A stretch of DNA of 20,694 bases from SIG459 sp045532145 (lineage in GTDB: Bacteria; Bacillota; Clostridia; Oscillospirales; Oscillospiraceae): the NCBI GenBank assembly GCA_045532145.1, contig JAZSFJ010000023.1, positions 1 to 20,694 on the forward strand, in the 5' to 3' direction. Both the position numbers and the translations under genes were made by a program. Below, piece by piece: positions 7,447 to 14,595 of this stretch. The notes beneath the pieces are model-generated. The model saw only the letters and a list, made by a program, of their open reading frames with translations. It was not told the origin of the DNA and did not search any database. Position 1 is the first letter of the stretch. Every line of letters starts with the position of its first letter.

Positions 7447-8265
7447 ATGTTCTTAGCTGATTATCACGTCCACTCGGACGTTTCACAGGATTCCAGGGCC
7501 ACCATGTATGAAATGGTGGAGGCGGAGGCAAAAATGGGCATGGAGCAGATTTGCTTCACAAACCACTGCGATATGTGCGACTGGCGTACCTATGAATTCA
7601 ACCCCCGCTGCCTCACAAGAGTGTCGGAGACCATGGAGAAGTACGCTGCCATGGTGGAGGAGCATCCCGCGCTGCCTATAGATGTGCGTCTGGGCCTTGA
7701 GCTTGGGGAGCCCCTGTTTGACACTGAGACCGCCAAGCGCATTGCCGCTTCTCCCGAGCTTGACATGGTCATGGGTTCGCTCCATATTCTTCAGGACTAC
7801 GGTGACCTGTGGAATGTGAAGTTTACGTCCCCGGAGCACTGCCGGCAAATTTTCAACGACTATATGGACGAGCTCATCAAAATGGCGGAGCTGGATTTCT
7901 TTGACATCATGGCCCACATAGGCTATGGCCGCCGCTATATGTGGCAGCAGGGACTGGACGAAAAGCTCTCCATGGAGCGCTATGGCGACAAAATTGAGCA
8001 TCTTTTGCGGCTTTTGATTGACAATGGACGGGGAATAGAGATAAACTGTTCAGGGATACGGGATGGCTGCGGCCCATTCCCGGATCCGGAGATACTCAGG
8101 CTCTATAAAGCAATGGGCGGCGAGATCATCACCGTAGGCAGCGACGCTCACAGACCGGAAGATGCGGCAAAATGCATCCGTCAGGGCTATGAGATAATAA
8201 AAAGCTGCGGCTTTGAATATGTGAGCACTTTCAGAAAACGCAAATGTGAATTTATTAAGATTTAA
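7447..8265 (+). CDS. PHP-domain phosphatase, histidinol-phosphatase (HisK/HisJ) type
   Basis: A 272-residue PHP-fold metal-dependent phosphoesterase. Metal-binding motifs run in order: 'DYHVHSD' (His7, His9), 'TNHCD' (His40), 'GLELGE' (Glu85), 'GSLH' (His113), 'MAHIGYG' (His157) and 'GSDAHRPED' (Asp233, His235). The overall pattern matches histidinol-phosphatases, which dephosphorylate L-histidinol phosphate in histidine synthesis. No other his gene is nearby, so the substrate is uncertain and another phosphorylated metabolite is possible. It starts 11 nt after the GT39-like gene with AGAGGTG as ribosome site, and is probably co-transcribed with it and with the isomerase gene downstream. Confidence 0.85.
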   Translation: MFLADYHVHSDVSQDSRATMYEMVEAEAKMGMEQICFTNHCDMCDWRTYEFNPRCLTRVSETMEKYAAMVEEHPALPIDVRLGLELGEPLFDTETAKRIAASPELDMVMGSLHILQDYGDLWNVKFTSPEHCRQIFNDYMDELIKMAELDFFDIMAHIGYGRRYMWQQGLDEKLSMERYGDKIEHLLRLLIDNGRGIEINCSGIRDGCGPFPDPEILRLYKAMGGEIITVGSDAHRPEDAAKCIRQGYEIIKSCGFEYVSTFRKRKCEFIKI

Positions 8266-8279
8266 CGGAGGATATGAAA

Positions 8280-8720
8280 ATGATTGCTATTGCTTCCGAC
8301 CACGGCGGATTTGAACTCAAGCAGGAAATAATGAAGCATCTTGAGGCCAGAGGCCTTGAGTACACCGATTACGGCACCTACACCACCGACAGCTGCGACT
8401 ATCCCGTTTATGCGGAGAAGGCTGCAAGAGCTGTGGCTAAGGGAGAGTGCGAGAGAGCTATCCTTGTCTGCGGCACCGGCATAGGCGTCTCCATGTGCGC
8501 CAACAAGGTGAAGGGCATCCGTGCCGCCCTTTGCGGCGACTGCTACAGCGCCGAGTTCACCCGCCTGCATAACGATGCCAACGTCCTCTGCATGGGCGCC
8601 CGTGTCACCGGCAGCGGCCTTGCTCTGAAGATAGTTGACACCTTCCTTGACACCGGTTTCGAGGGCGGACGCCACGCCCGCCGTGTGGCCCTCATCCACG
8701 AGATAGAAGGCAGAGAATAA
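8280..8720 (+). CDS. rpiB: Ribose-5-phosphate isomerase B (RpiB/LacA-LacB family)
   Basis: This enzyme interconverts ribose 5-phosphate and ribulose 5-phosphate in the non-oxidative pentose phosphate pathway. The 146-residue protein shows 'IASDHGGFELK' (Asp7, His8), 'CGTGIGVSMCANKVKGIRAA' with the catalytic-type Cys64, and 'LHNDANVLCMGAR' (His97, Asn98). Two in-frame ATGs occur at 8274 and 8280. GGAGG at 8267-8271 is only 2 nt from the first but 8 nt from the second, so 8280 is preferred, giving the family's usual 'MIAIASDHGG' start. Length and motifs fit RpiB better than a LacA/LacB pair, since only one gene is present. It is 14 nt after the PHP gene and 2 nt before the next gene. Confidence 0.93.
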   Translation: MIAIASDHGGFELKQEIMKHLEARGLEYTDYGTYTTDSCDYPVYAEKAARAVAKGECERAILVCGTGIGVSMCANKVKGIRAALCGDCYSAEFTRLHNDANVLCMGARVTGSGLALKIVDTFLDTGFEGGRHARRVALIHEIEGRE

Positions 8721-8722
8721 TT

Positions 8723-9817
8723 ATGGCAAGACCAAGACCTGTTTACCGCGGCAGGCGCAAATACGGCTGGATAATAACCCTTGTGCTTTTTGTCCTAATA
8801 TTTGCACTTATGGCGGGCATCTGGGTTTTCTATGATCGTCAGAAGTATATAAGATATGAAAAGGACGGTCTGAGTATGGTGGTGGAAGAGGCGGAGGAGC
8901 AGAGCGAGAGCCCTCAGGACTCCGAGAGCAACATCCTGGCCCCACCTGTCACCAATGCTCAGGTGGTCATAGAGCTTCCGGACTTTTCCGATATGGCCAG
9001 CATGGTGCGTTCCAGACTGGACACTATTCAGGCCCTCTATGTATCCGCCGACAAGATGACCGCCCAGAACATAGCCTATTATCCCGCAATTCTGGCGGAG
9101 AGCCCCACGAAATATAACTGTCTTGTGCTCAACATCAAGGGTATGGACGGCACGCTGCGCTATTTCAGCAAGATACCCCTTGTGGACAGCTATTCTGTCA
9201 ACGGCACCGAGAGCCTGAAGGAGACCCTTGGAGCTCTGAAGGACACGGGCCTTTGGCTGGTGGCCGAGGTCAGCTGTCTGGGTGACAGCGCCATGGCTGT
9301 GCGCAACAGCCCCATAAGTCTGAAAAACTCCACAGGCGGCGTGCTCACCGATGAAAACTGCAGCTGGCTTGATCCCTATAACATAGAGACCAGAGGCTAC
9401 ATAGTGGCCCTTATGCAGGAGCTGAAGGACATGGGCTTTGACGAGGTGCTGCTCACCAATGTCTGCCTCCCCTCCGGCCAGACCATACAGTATTCCCAGC
9501 CCATGACCGCCATGCCTGACGCCGTCAGCGCCATATCCTCTATGAGCCGCTATCTTCGTGAGCAGGCCGACGAGATAGGTATATACCTCTCCGCTGAGCT
9601 CAATGGCAAGGCCCTCCGGGAAGGCAAGAGCGCAGAGATAGGCCAGGATGCTGAGTTTTTCTATAAGGTGTTTGACCGTGTGTATGTGAAAACAGACATG
9701 GACTACTATGTCACCGATATCGGCATAGCCAACGAAATCTCCGGCAGCAGCGAGTCGCGCACCGTGGTCACTGTGGAGAGCTTCACTCTTCCCAACGGTT
9801 CCTTTTTAATGAGATAA
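8723..9817 (+). CDS. Membrane-anchored DUF4015-like (putative glycoside hydrolase) protein, apparently degenerate
   Basis: A 364-residue protein with a basic N-terminus, one membrane helix (about 16-36), an acidic linker (about 50-70) and an extracytoplasmic domain. The domain follows the DUF4015 putative glycoside hydrolase pattern: 'IQALYVSAD' (102-110), 'CLVLNIKGMDGTLRY', 'LKDTGLWLVAEVSCLGD', 'SWLDPYNIETRGYI' and 'LKDMGFDEV' (234-242). Where family members I recall read roughly 'GFDEIQFDYVRFP', this one has 'GFDEVLLTNVCLP', so the acidic residue of that strand is missing. This suggests lost catalysis and a binding or structural role (inference). It starts 2 nt after rpiB with a poor ribosome site and is probably translationally coupled. 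Confidence 0.75.
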   Translation: MARPRPVYRGRRKYGWIITLVLFVLIFALMAGIWVFYDRQKYIRYEKDGLSMVVEEAEEQSESPQDSESNILAPPVTNAQVVIELPDFSDMASMVRSRLDTIQALYVSADKMTAQNIAYYPAILAESPTKYNCLVLNIKGMDGTLRYFSKIPLVDSYSVNGTESLKETLGALKDTGLWLVAEVSCLGDSAMAVRNSPISLKNSTGGVLTDENCSWLDPYNIETRGYIVALMQELKDMGFDEVLLTNVCLPSGQTIQYSQPMTAMPDAVSAISSMSRYLREQADEIGIYLSAELNGKALREGKSAEIGQDAEFFYKVFDRVYVKTDMDYYVTDIGIANEISGSSESRTVVTVESFTLPNGSFLMR

Positions 9818-9859
9818 AAAGCGCCGCGCACCCTCGACAATTTAATAAGCATGTAATAT

Positions 9860-9897
9860 AATGGACGATGGATGATAATATATATCCACCGTCCATT
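9860..9897. terminator. Hairpin terminator after the DUF4015-like gene
   Basis: The 14-bp stem AATGGACGATGGAT / ATCCACCGTCCATT has one mismatch and an AT loop, followed by TTGTCTT on the plus strand and an AT-rich tract on the other. It lies 42 nt after the stop codon. It could work in both directions. The T-run is weak. Confidence 0.55.
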
Positions 9898-9902
9898 TTG
9901 TC

Positions 9903-9950
9903 TTACAAAACGAATATGTCCATGAGCATCCTGATGTAGCGTTTAATAGG
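9903..9950 (-). pseudogene. Possible 3' remnant of a minus-strand gene cut off by the repeat element
   Basis: Reading leftwards from the edge of the inverted-repeat element, the minus strand encodes PIKRYIRMLMDIFVL and then TAA (9903-9905). The hairpin 9860-9897 follows directly. The composition looks like an authentic protein C-terminus, and the coding stretch ends exactly where the element begins. With only 15 codons this may be chance. Confidence 0.25.
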
Positions 9951-10111
9951 CTCCCTTGTGTAAAGGGAGCTGTCGCCGCAGGCGACTGAGGGATTGTGCA
10001 CGCTGTGTTATGTATCCCTGGGAAACTGGGCGAATTGGGCCACAATCCCTCAGTCATTTTCCCCTCGCCTTGCTCGATGAAAATGCCAGCTCCCTTTACA
10101 CAAGGGAGCCT
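9948..10111. mobile_element. MITE-like inverted-repeat element (copy 1, 164 bp)
   Basis: Both ends read inwards as AGGCTCCCTTGTGTAAAGGG, each with a hairpin GCTCCC.../...GGGAGC, then a second hairpin, then GACTGAGGGATTGTG. The left second hairpin is GTCGCC-gca-GGCGAC. On the right it is a different sequence (GAAAATG/CATTTTC arms, longer loop) in the same place. Near the right end GGCGAATTGGG precedes ACAATCCCTCAGTC, as in the copy at 19006-19154. There is no transposase, and I see no clear target-site duplication. With the hairpin and the possible remnant it accounts for most of the gap 9818-10171. Confidence 0.8.
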
Positions 10112-10171
10112 TTGGGTGCGCTTGTTTTAGTTCCGTGTAAGGAATTTGACTATAATTCGGAGGTATGAAAA

Positions 10172-12517
10172 ATGCCCATATTTGAAGAAAATGGCCTTTT
10201 CCGGCTTGATACGGCCAATAGCTCCTACTGGCTGAGAGTAAGCCCCTTTGGCCACCTTGAGCATCTCCATTTCGGCGCTCTGCTTCATGATGGCGACCCC
10301 GCAGCGCTGGAAGTGAAGCGCACTTTGCCCTACGGCAGCGCCGTGCTGTATTCGGAGAATGACCCCACATACTGCCTCGATACCATTCCCCTTGAGTGGT
10401 CCGGTGTGGGTAAGGGGGATTACCGCAACGCCGTCTGCGAGATAAAGATGCCGGACGGCAGCTTTGTCACGGACTTTGTGTATAAAAGCCACGAGATAAT
10501 TCCCGGATGCGTGCACATGGAATGTCTGCCCTCTGCCTACGCCGAGGCTGACACCGAAGGTGTGGAGACTCTTCGCATAGACATGGAGGACAAGCTGTTT
10601 CCTGTGAAGCTGAGTCTCTATTATACCGTTTTCCCTGAGGTGAACGTCATAAGCCGCCGCAGTGTTATTAATAATGGCGCTGAGAAGGATATTTCCCTCA
10701 GAAAATTCATGTCCATGAGCATGGATATGAGTACCCCTCCCCTTGAGATGCACACCTTTGACGGAGGCTGGATAAGGGAAGCCCACCACAATATAAGACC
10801 TGTGGAGGCGGGAGTGTATGTGAACTCTTCTTCCATGGGAGCTTCCTCCAACCGCCATAATCCCGGCTTCCTCCTCAGCGAGAGGGGAGCGGGGGAGGAC
10901 CACGGCAGGGTCTGGGGCTTCAATCTAGTGTATTCCGGAAGCCACTATGGGGCTGTTGAGAGAGCCATGACAGACACAGTTCGTGTGATGCTGGGCATAA
11001 ACCCCAGCTGCTTCGACTGGACACTTCGCCCCGGCGAGAGCTTTGAAGCTCCCGAGGCTGTGATGAGCTACAGCGCTGGAGGCTTCAACGGCCTGCGGAA
11101 AAACTTCCACGGCTTTGTAAACGGCAACATAGTCCGGGGAAGCTGGAAGAATGTAGAGCGGCCCGTTTTGGCCAACAACTGGGAAGCCCATTTTTTTAGA
11201 TTCACCCACGGAAAGCTCATAAGGCTGGCACGCAGAGCAAAAAAGCTGGGCGTGGAGCTTTTCGTACTGGATGACGGCTGGTTCGGCAAGAGAAACCACG
11301 ATCATGCAGGTCTGGGTGACTACAACACCAACCTTAAAAAGCTCCCCCGTGGTGTGGAGGGCGTGGCAAAGGCCGTCCGATCCATGGGCATGGACTTCGG
11401 CCTCTGGTTTGAGCCGGAGATGGTGAACGAGGACTCCGATTTGTACAGAGCCCACCCCGACTGGGCGGTGAAGGTGCCGGGGAGAACTCCCGGAAAGGGC
11501 CGCAATCAGCTGGTGCTGGATTTGACGAGAGCGGAGGTAAGGGACTATATAGTGGAAAACGTGGGACGGGTAATGGACTCCACAGGGCTTAAATATGTGA
11601 AGTGGGATTATAACCGCCACATATCCGACGCTTTCTCCCTCGCCCTTGAAAATCAGGGAGAATTCCACCACCGCTATATTCTGGGCCTTTACGAAGTTCT
11701 GGGCCGCATCTTCCGCCCCAGACCCCATGTGCTTTTTGAAAGCTGCTCTTCCGGCGGCAACCGCTTTGACCTTGGAATGCTCTGCTTCTCTCCCCAGATT
11801 TGGGCCAGCGACAACACTGACCCCATAGAACGTCTGGACATTCAGGGAGGCCTCAGCTATCTCTATCCCCAGTCCACCTGGGGCAGCCACATCGCCTCCG
11901 CACCCAGTCAGCAGACCTTGAGGTCAACGCCCCTGTCCACCCGCTTCAATGTTGCGGCCTTTGGCTGCTTCGGGCTGGAGCTTGATCTGAAATATCTCTC
12001 CCGCTCTGAGCGGCAGGAGATTTGCCATCAGATAGCCTATTATAAAGCCCACCGCCGGGTTTTCCAGTATGGAGAATTTACCCGGGCAACAGGCAGCCGC
12101 CCGGGCACTGAGGTATGGCAGGTGAGCTTGGGCGACGAGAGCATCTGCGCCCACTTCCAGAGGGGCTATAATGCCTCTCCCGCCGGGGACATTATGCCAA
12201 TCCGTGGCCTTGAGCCGGAGAAAAAGTATCATGTTCGCTCAAGGGAGCAAAATGTTTATCTCAAAAGCTTTGGAGAGCTTATAAAGCACATCCTGCCCTT
12301 CTCATTGAACCCCGAGGGCTTTATCTTCCGCACAGCCAACTCCCTTGTTAATCTTGTGGATGGCGTGGAGGACTATGAAGCCTCCGGCGCCATGCTCATG
12401 GAGGGGCTGCGCCTTGAAAACCAGTTTCTGGGCACAGGCTACCATCCAAACCTGAGACTACTCGGAGACTTCGGTTCTACTATGTACACTATTGAATTAT
12501 CTAAGGAGACTGAATAA
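10172..12517 (+). CDS. Alpha-galactosidase, GH36
   Basis: This enzyme hydrolyses terminal alpha-1,6-galactosyl residues of raffinose, melibiose and similar sugars. The 781-residue protein has the GH36 layout: N-terminal beta-sandwich (to about 310), TIM barrel (about 330-640) and C-terminal beta domain. Barrel motifs are 'VLDDGWFGKRNHD' (365-377), 'GLWFEPEMVNEDSDLY' and 'KWDYNRHISD' with nucleophile Asp479. 'ESCSSGGNRFDLGML' and 'WASDNTDPIERL' with acid/base Asp547 follow. Length matches bacterial AgaA/RafA enzymes. No signal peptide is seen, so it should be cytoplasmic and act on imported oligosaccharides. The start is set by GGAGGT at 10159-10164, 7 nt upstream; the ATG at 10165 is out of frame and too close. 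The peptidase T gene starts directly after the stop. Confidence 0.95.
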   Translation: MPIFEENGLFRLDTANSSYWLRVSPFGHLEHLHFGALLHDGDPAALEVKRTLPYGSAVLYSENDPTYCLDTIPLEWSGVGKGDYRNAVCEIKMPDGSFVTDFVYKSHEIIPGCVHMECLPSAYAEADTEGVETLRIDMEDKLFPVKLSLYYTVFPEVNVISRRSVINNGAEKDISLRKFMSMSMDMSTPPLEMHTFDGGWIREAHHNIRPVEAGVYVNSSSMGASSNRHNPGFLLSERGAGEDHGRVWGFNLVYSGSHYGAVERAMTDTVRVMLGINPSCFDWTLRPGESFEAPEAVMSYSAGGFNGLRKNFHGFVNGNIVRGSWKNVERPVLANNWEAHFFRFTHGKLIRLARRAKKLGVELFVLDDGWFGKRNHDHAGLGDYNTNLKKLPRGVEGVAKAVRSMGMDFGLWFEPEMVNEDSDLYRAHPDWAVKVPGRTPGKGRNQLVLDLTRAEVRDYIVENVGRVMDSTGLKYVKWDYNRHISDAFSLALENQGEFHHRYILGLYEVLGRIFRPRPHVLFESCSSGGNRFDLGMLCFSPQIWASDNTDPIERLDIQGGLSYLYPQSTWGSHIASAPSQQTLRSTPLSTRFNVAAFGCFGLELDLKYLSRSERQEICHQIAYYKAHRRVFQYGEFTRATGSRPGTEVWQVSLGDESICAHFQRGYNASPAGDIMPIRGLEPEKKYHVRSREQNVYLKSFGELIKHILPFSLNPEGFIFRTANSLVNLVDGVEDYEASGAMLMEGLRLENQFLGTGYHPNLRLLGDFGSTMYTIELSKETE

Positions 12518-13735
12518 ATGAAAGCATACGAAAGACTTATAAAATACGTTCAGGTTCACACCGCCAGCAGCGAGGAGACCACCACAACTCCCTCCACCCC
12601 CTGGCAGTTCGACCTTGCCAATATGCTGGCCGATGAGATGAAGGAAATCGGCATCAGCGAGGTTTATGTGGATGAGCACGCCTATGTCTACGGCGTCATC
12701 CCTGCCTCCGAGGGCCTTGAAAAGGCCATGAGCGTGGGCTTCATTGCCCATCTGGACACCATCCCCGACTTCCCCGGCGAGAATGTGAAGCCCCGCCTTG
12801 TTGAAAATTACGACGGCGGCGACATTGTTCTGGGCGAAAGCGGCAGAGTCCTCTCTCCCAAGGCCTTCCCCCATCTGCCCTCTCTTGTGGGCCGCAGCAT
12901 AATAGTCACCGACGGCACCACCGTTCTGGGTGCAGACAACAAGGCAGGTATTGCGGAGATAATGACCATGGCAGAGACCATCATTAAGGAAGGTCTTCCC
13001 CACGGCCGCATTGCCATAGGCTTCTGCCCCGACGAGGAGATAGGCCACGGCGCCTCTCTCATGGACCTTGAGCGTTTTGGCGCTCAGATAGCCTACACTG
13101 CCGACGGTGGCCCCGAGGGCGGTATAGAGTATGAAAACTTCCACGCCTGCGGCGTGAAGGCCTCTTTCAAGGGCTTCAATGTCCACCCCGGCTCTGCCAA
13201 GGACACCATGATAAACGCCTCCCTTGTGGCTATGGAGTTCAACGCCATGCTCCCCGCCGGCGATACCCCCAGAGACACCGAGGGCTACGAGGGCTTCTTC
13301 CACATGATGGCCATGGAGGGCGATGTGGAAAAGGCCAGCCTGAGCTATATCATCCGCGACCACGATGCCGGCTCCTTTGATGCCCGCAAGGCTTGCATGG
13401 AGCACGCTGCCAAGCTTATTAACGCCAAATACGGCGAAGGTACCGTTGAGCTGGAGATAAAGGAGCAGTACCGCAATATGTGCGAAATGGTGAAGCCCCA
13501 TTTCCATGTGGTTGAAAACGCCCTTGAGGCCACCAGAAAAGCCGGTATAGAGCCCAGCGTTGAGCCCATCCGCGGCGGCACCGATGGCGCCCAGCTCACC
13601 TTCCGCGGCCTGCCCTGCCCCAACCTTGGCACCGGCGGCTACGCCTACCACGGCCCCTATGAGCACATCAGCGTGGAGGGCATGGACATTGCCACTCAGA
13701 TTCTTCTGAACATCGTGGAGAGGTACGCAAAGTGA
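12518..13735 (+). CDS. pepT: Peptidase T (tripeptide aminopeptidase, M20B)
   Basis: A cytoplasmic zinc aminopeptidase that removes the N-terminal residue of tripeptides. All key residues are visible at positions matching the well-known E. coli enzyme: His78 and Asp80 in 'IAHLDT', Asp140 in 'VLGADNKAG', Glu173/Glu174 in 'CPDEEIGHG', Asp196 in 'TADGG' and His378 in 'GGYAYHGPYEH'. At 405 residues it is full length. The ATG follows the alpha-galactosidase TAA with no gap, and its AAGGAG ribosome site (12503-12508) lies inside that gene's end, so translation is coupled. Its placement between sugar genes has no obvious pathway meaning. The next gene overlaps it by 4 nt. Confidence 0.95.
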   Translation: MKAYERLIKYVQVHTASSEETTTTPSTPWQFDLANMLADEMKEIGISEVYVDEHAYVYGVIPASEGLEKAMSVGFIAHLDTIPDFPGENVKPRLVENYDGGDIVLGESGRVLSPKAFPHLPSLVGRSIIVTDGTTVLGADNKAGIAEIMTMAETIIKEGLPHGRIAIGFCPDEEIGHGASLMDLERFGAQIAYTADGGPEGGIEYENFHACGVKASFKGFNVHPGSAKDTMINASLVAMEFNAMLPAGDTPRDTEGYEGFFHMMAMEGDVEKASLSYIIRDHDAGSFDARKACMEHAAKLINAKYGEGTVELEIKEQYRNMCEMVKPHFHVVENALEATRKAGIEPSVEPIRGGTDGAQLTFRGLPCPNLGTGGYAYHGPYEHISVEGMDIATQILLNIVERYAK

Positions 13736-14370
13736 AAACAGTCCTCTTCGATTTCGACGGCACATTGCTCTACACCATTCCCGACCTTGCCGACGCTGTG
13801 AACTATGGCCTTGAAAAGTATGGCTATCCCACCCATGACTACGCCACCGTGCAGTCCTTTGTGGGCAACGGGGTGAGGCTTCTGGTATCCCGTGCTCTTC
13901 CCGGCGGGGAGGAAAACCCGGATTTTGAGGCCGTGTTCGCCGCTTTCAGCGAGTATTATGATGTTCATTGTGTGGATAAGACCGGCCCTTATGAGGGTAT
14001 TATGGAGCTTCTTGCTCAGCTTCATGCAAAGGGCGTGCCCATGGCCATAGTCACCAACAAGTACCAGGCAGCAGCCGAGGAGCTGCGGGCACGCTTTTTC
14101 GGAGACTACATCCCTCTCATAGAGGGTGACCGTCCCGGCAGAGAGCGCAAGCCCGACCCCGCACCTGTGATGGCCGCTCTTGAGGCTCTGGGCGCAAAGG
14201 CCGAGGATGCTGTCTACATCGGGGACACCGAGGTGGATATGCAAACTGCCATAAACTCCGGCCTGGACTTTATAGCCGTGGCCTGGGGCTACCGCACACT
14301 GGAGCAGCTAAAAGCTCTGGGTATTGAGAAAATAGCGCTTAGACCCATGGATGTATTGAATTTGATATAA
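13732..14370 (+). CDS. HAD-family hydrolase, phosphoglycolate phosphatase-like
   Basis: A 212-residue haloacid dehalogenase-type phosphatase with an alpha-helical cap. Motif I is 'LFDFDGTL' (nucleophile Asp7, Asp9), motif II is 'IVTN' (Thr108), motif III is 'RKPDP' (Lys140), and motif IV is 'YIGDTEVDM' (Asp165, Asp169). The cap segment 'VQSFVGNGVRLLVSRAL' resembles Gph/PGP enzymes that act on 2-phosphoglycolate, but HAD proteins are promiscuous and a sugar phosphate is equally possible. The GTG start overlaps the pepT stop as GTGA, so the two are translationally coupled. Repeats follow its stop, with no clear T-run terminator. Confidence 0.88.
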   Translation: MKTVLFDFDGTLLYTIPDLADAVNYGLEKYGYPTHDYATVQSFVGNGVRLLVSRALPGGEENPDFEAVFAAFSEYYDVHCVDKTGPYEGIMELLAQLHAKGVPMAIVTNKYQAAAEELRARFFGDYIPLIEGDRPGRERKPDPAPVMAALEALGAKAEDAVYIGDTEVDMQTAINSGLDFIAVAWGYRTLEQLKALGIEKIALRPMDVLNLI

Positions 14371-14388
14371 TATGCTTCAAATTAGCCC

Positions 14389-14551
14389 ATAGGGCGGGCT
14401 GCCCTCAGCCCGCCGCGGCGCGATGTGGGCATCGCGCCCTACGAAATGCTTGATTATATAGATTTAATCGTTACCTGGGAGTAGGGGCGAACTGTGTTCG
14501 CCCGACAAATTCAGCAGCAGTTATTGCTGGCGAACGCAGTTCGCCCCTACG
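14389..14551. repeat. Composite element: two GC-hairpin units joined by an AT-rich linker (copy 2)
   Basis: The first unit, 14389-14443, contains GGCGGGCTG/CAGCCCGCC and GGCGCGATG/CATCGCGCC. The linker, 14444-14480, has CTTGATTATATAG and TTTAATCGTTACC. The second unit, 14481-14551, runs from GTAGGGGCGAACTG to CAGTTCGCCCCTAC with an inner hairpin GGGCGAAC/GTTCGCCC. Linker and order match the composite at 4062-4216 while the stems differ in sequence. It fills most of the 210-bp gap between the HAD gene and the symporter gene. Confidence 0.78.
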
Positions 14552-14571
14552 AAAATATAACAAAAAAAGGG

Positions 14572-14595
14572 GGCTTTGCCATGAAAGGCAAAACC
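14572..14595 (+). promoter_or_regulatory. Hairpin holding the symporter start codon in its loop
   Basis: Arms GGCTTTGCC (14572-14580) and GGCAAAACC (14587-14595) pair with one mismatch, leaving ATGAAA as a 6-nt loop. The 5' arm also takes in the last Gs of the ribosome site. It might tune translation (inference). Confidence 0.35.

Noticed and set aside
10151..10156. TATAAT as promoter for the alpha-galactosidase gene.
   Set aside because: A start from it would fall inside the ribosome site, leaving almost no leader, and no -35 is present.
14494..14580. Start of the GPH symporter at GTG 14494.
   Set aside because: The extension would be encoded by the palindromic repeat; the family N-terminus begins just after ATG 14581.
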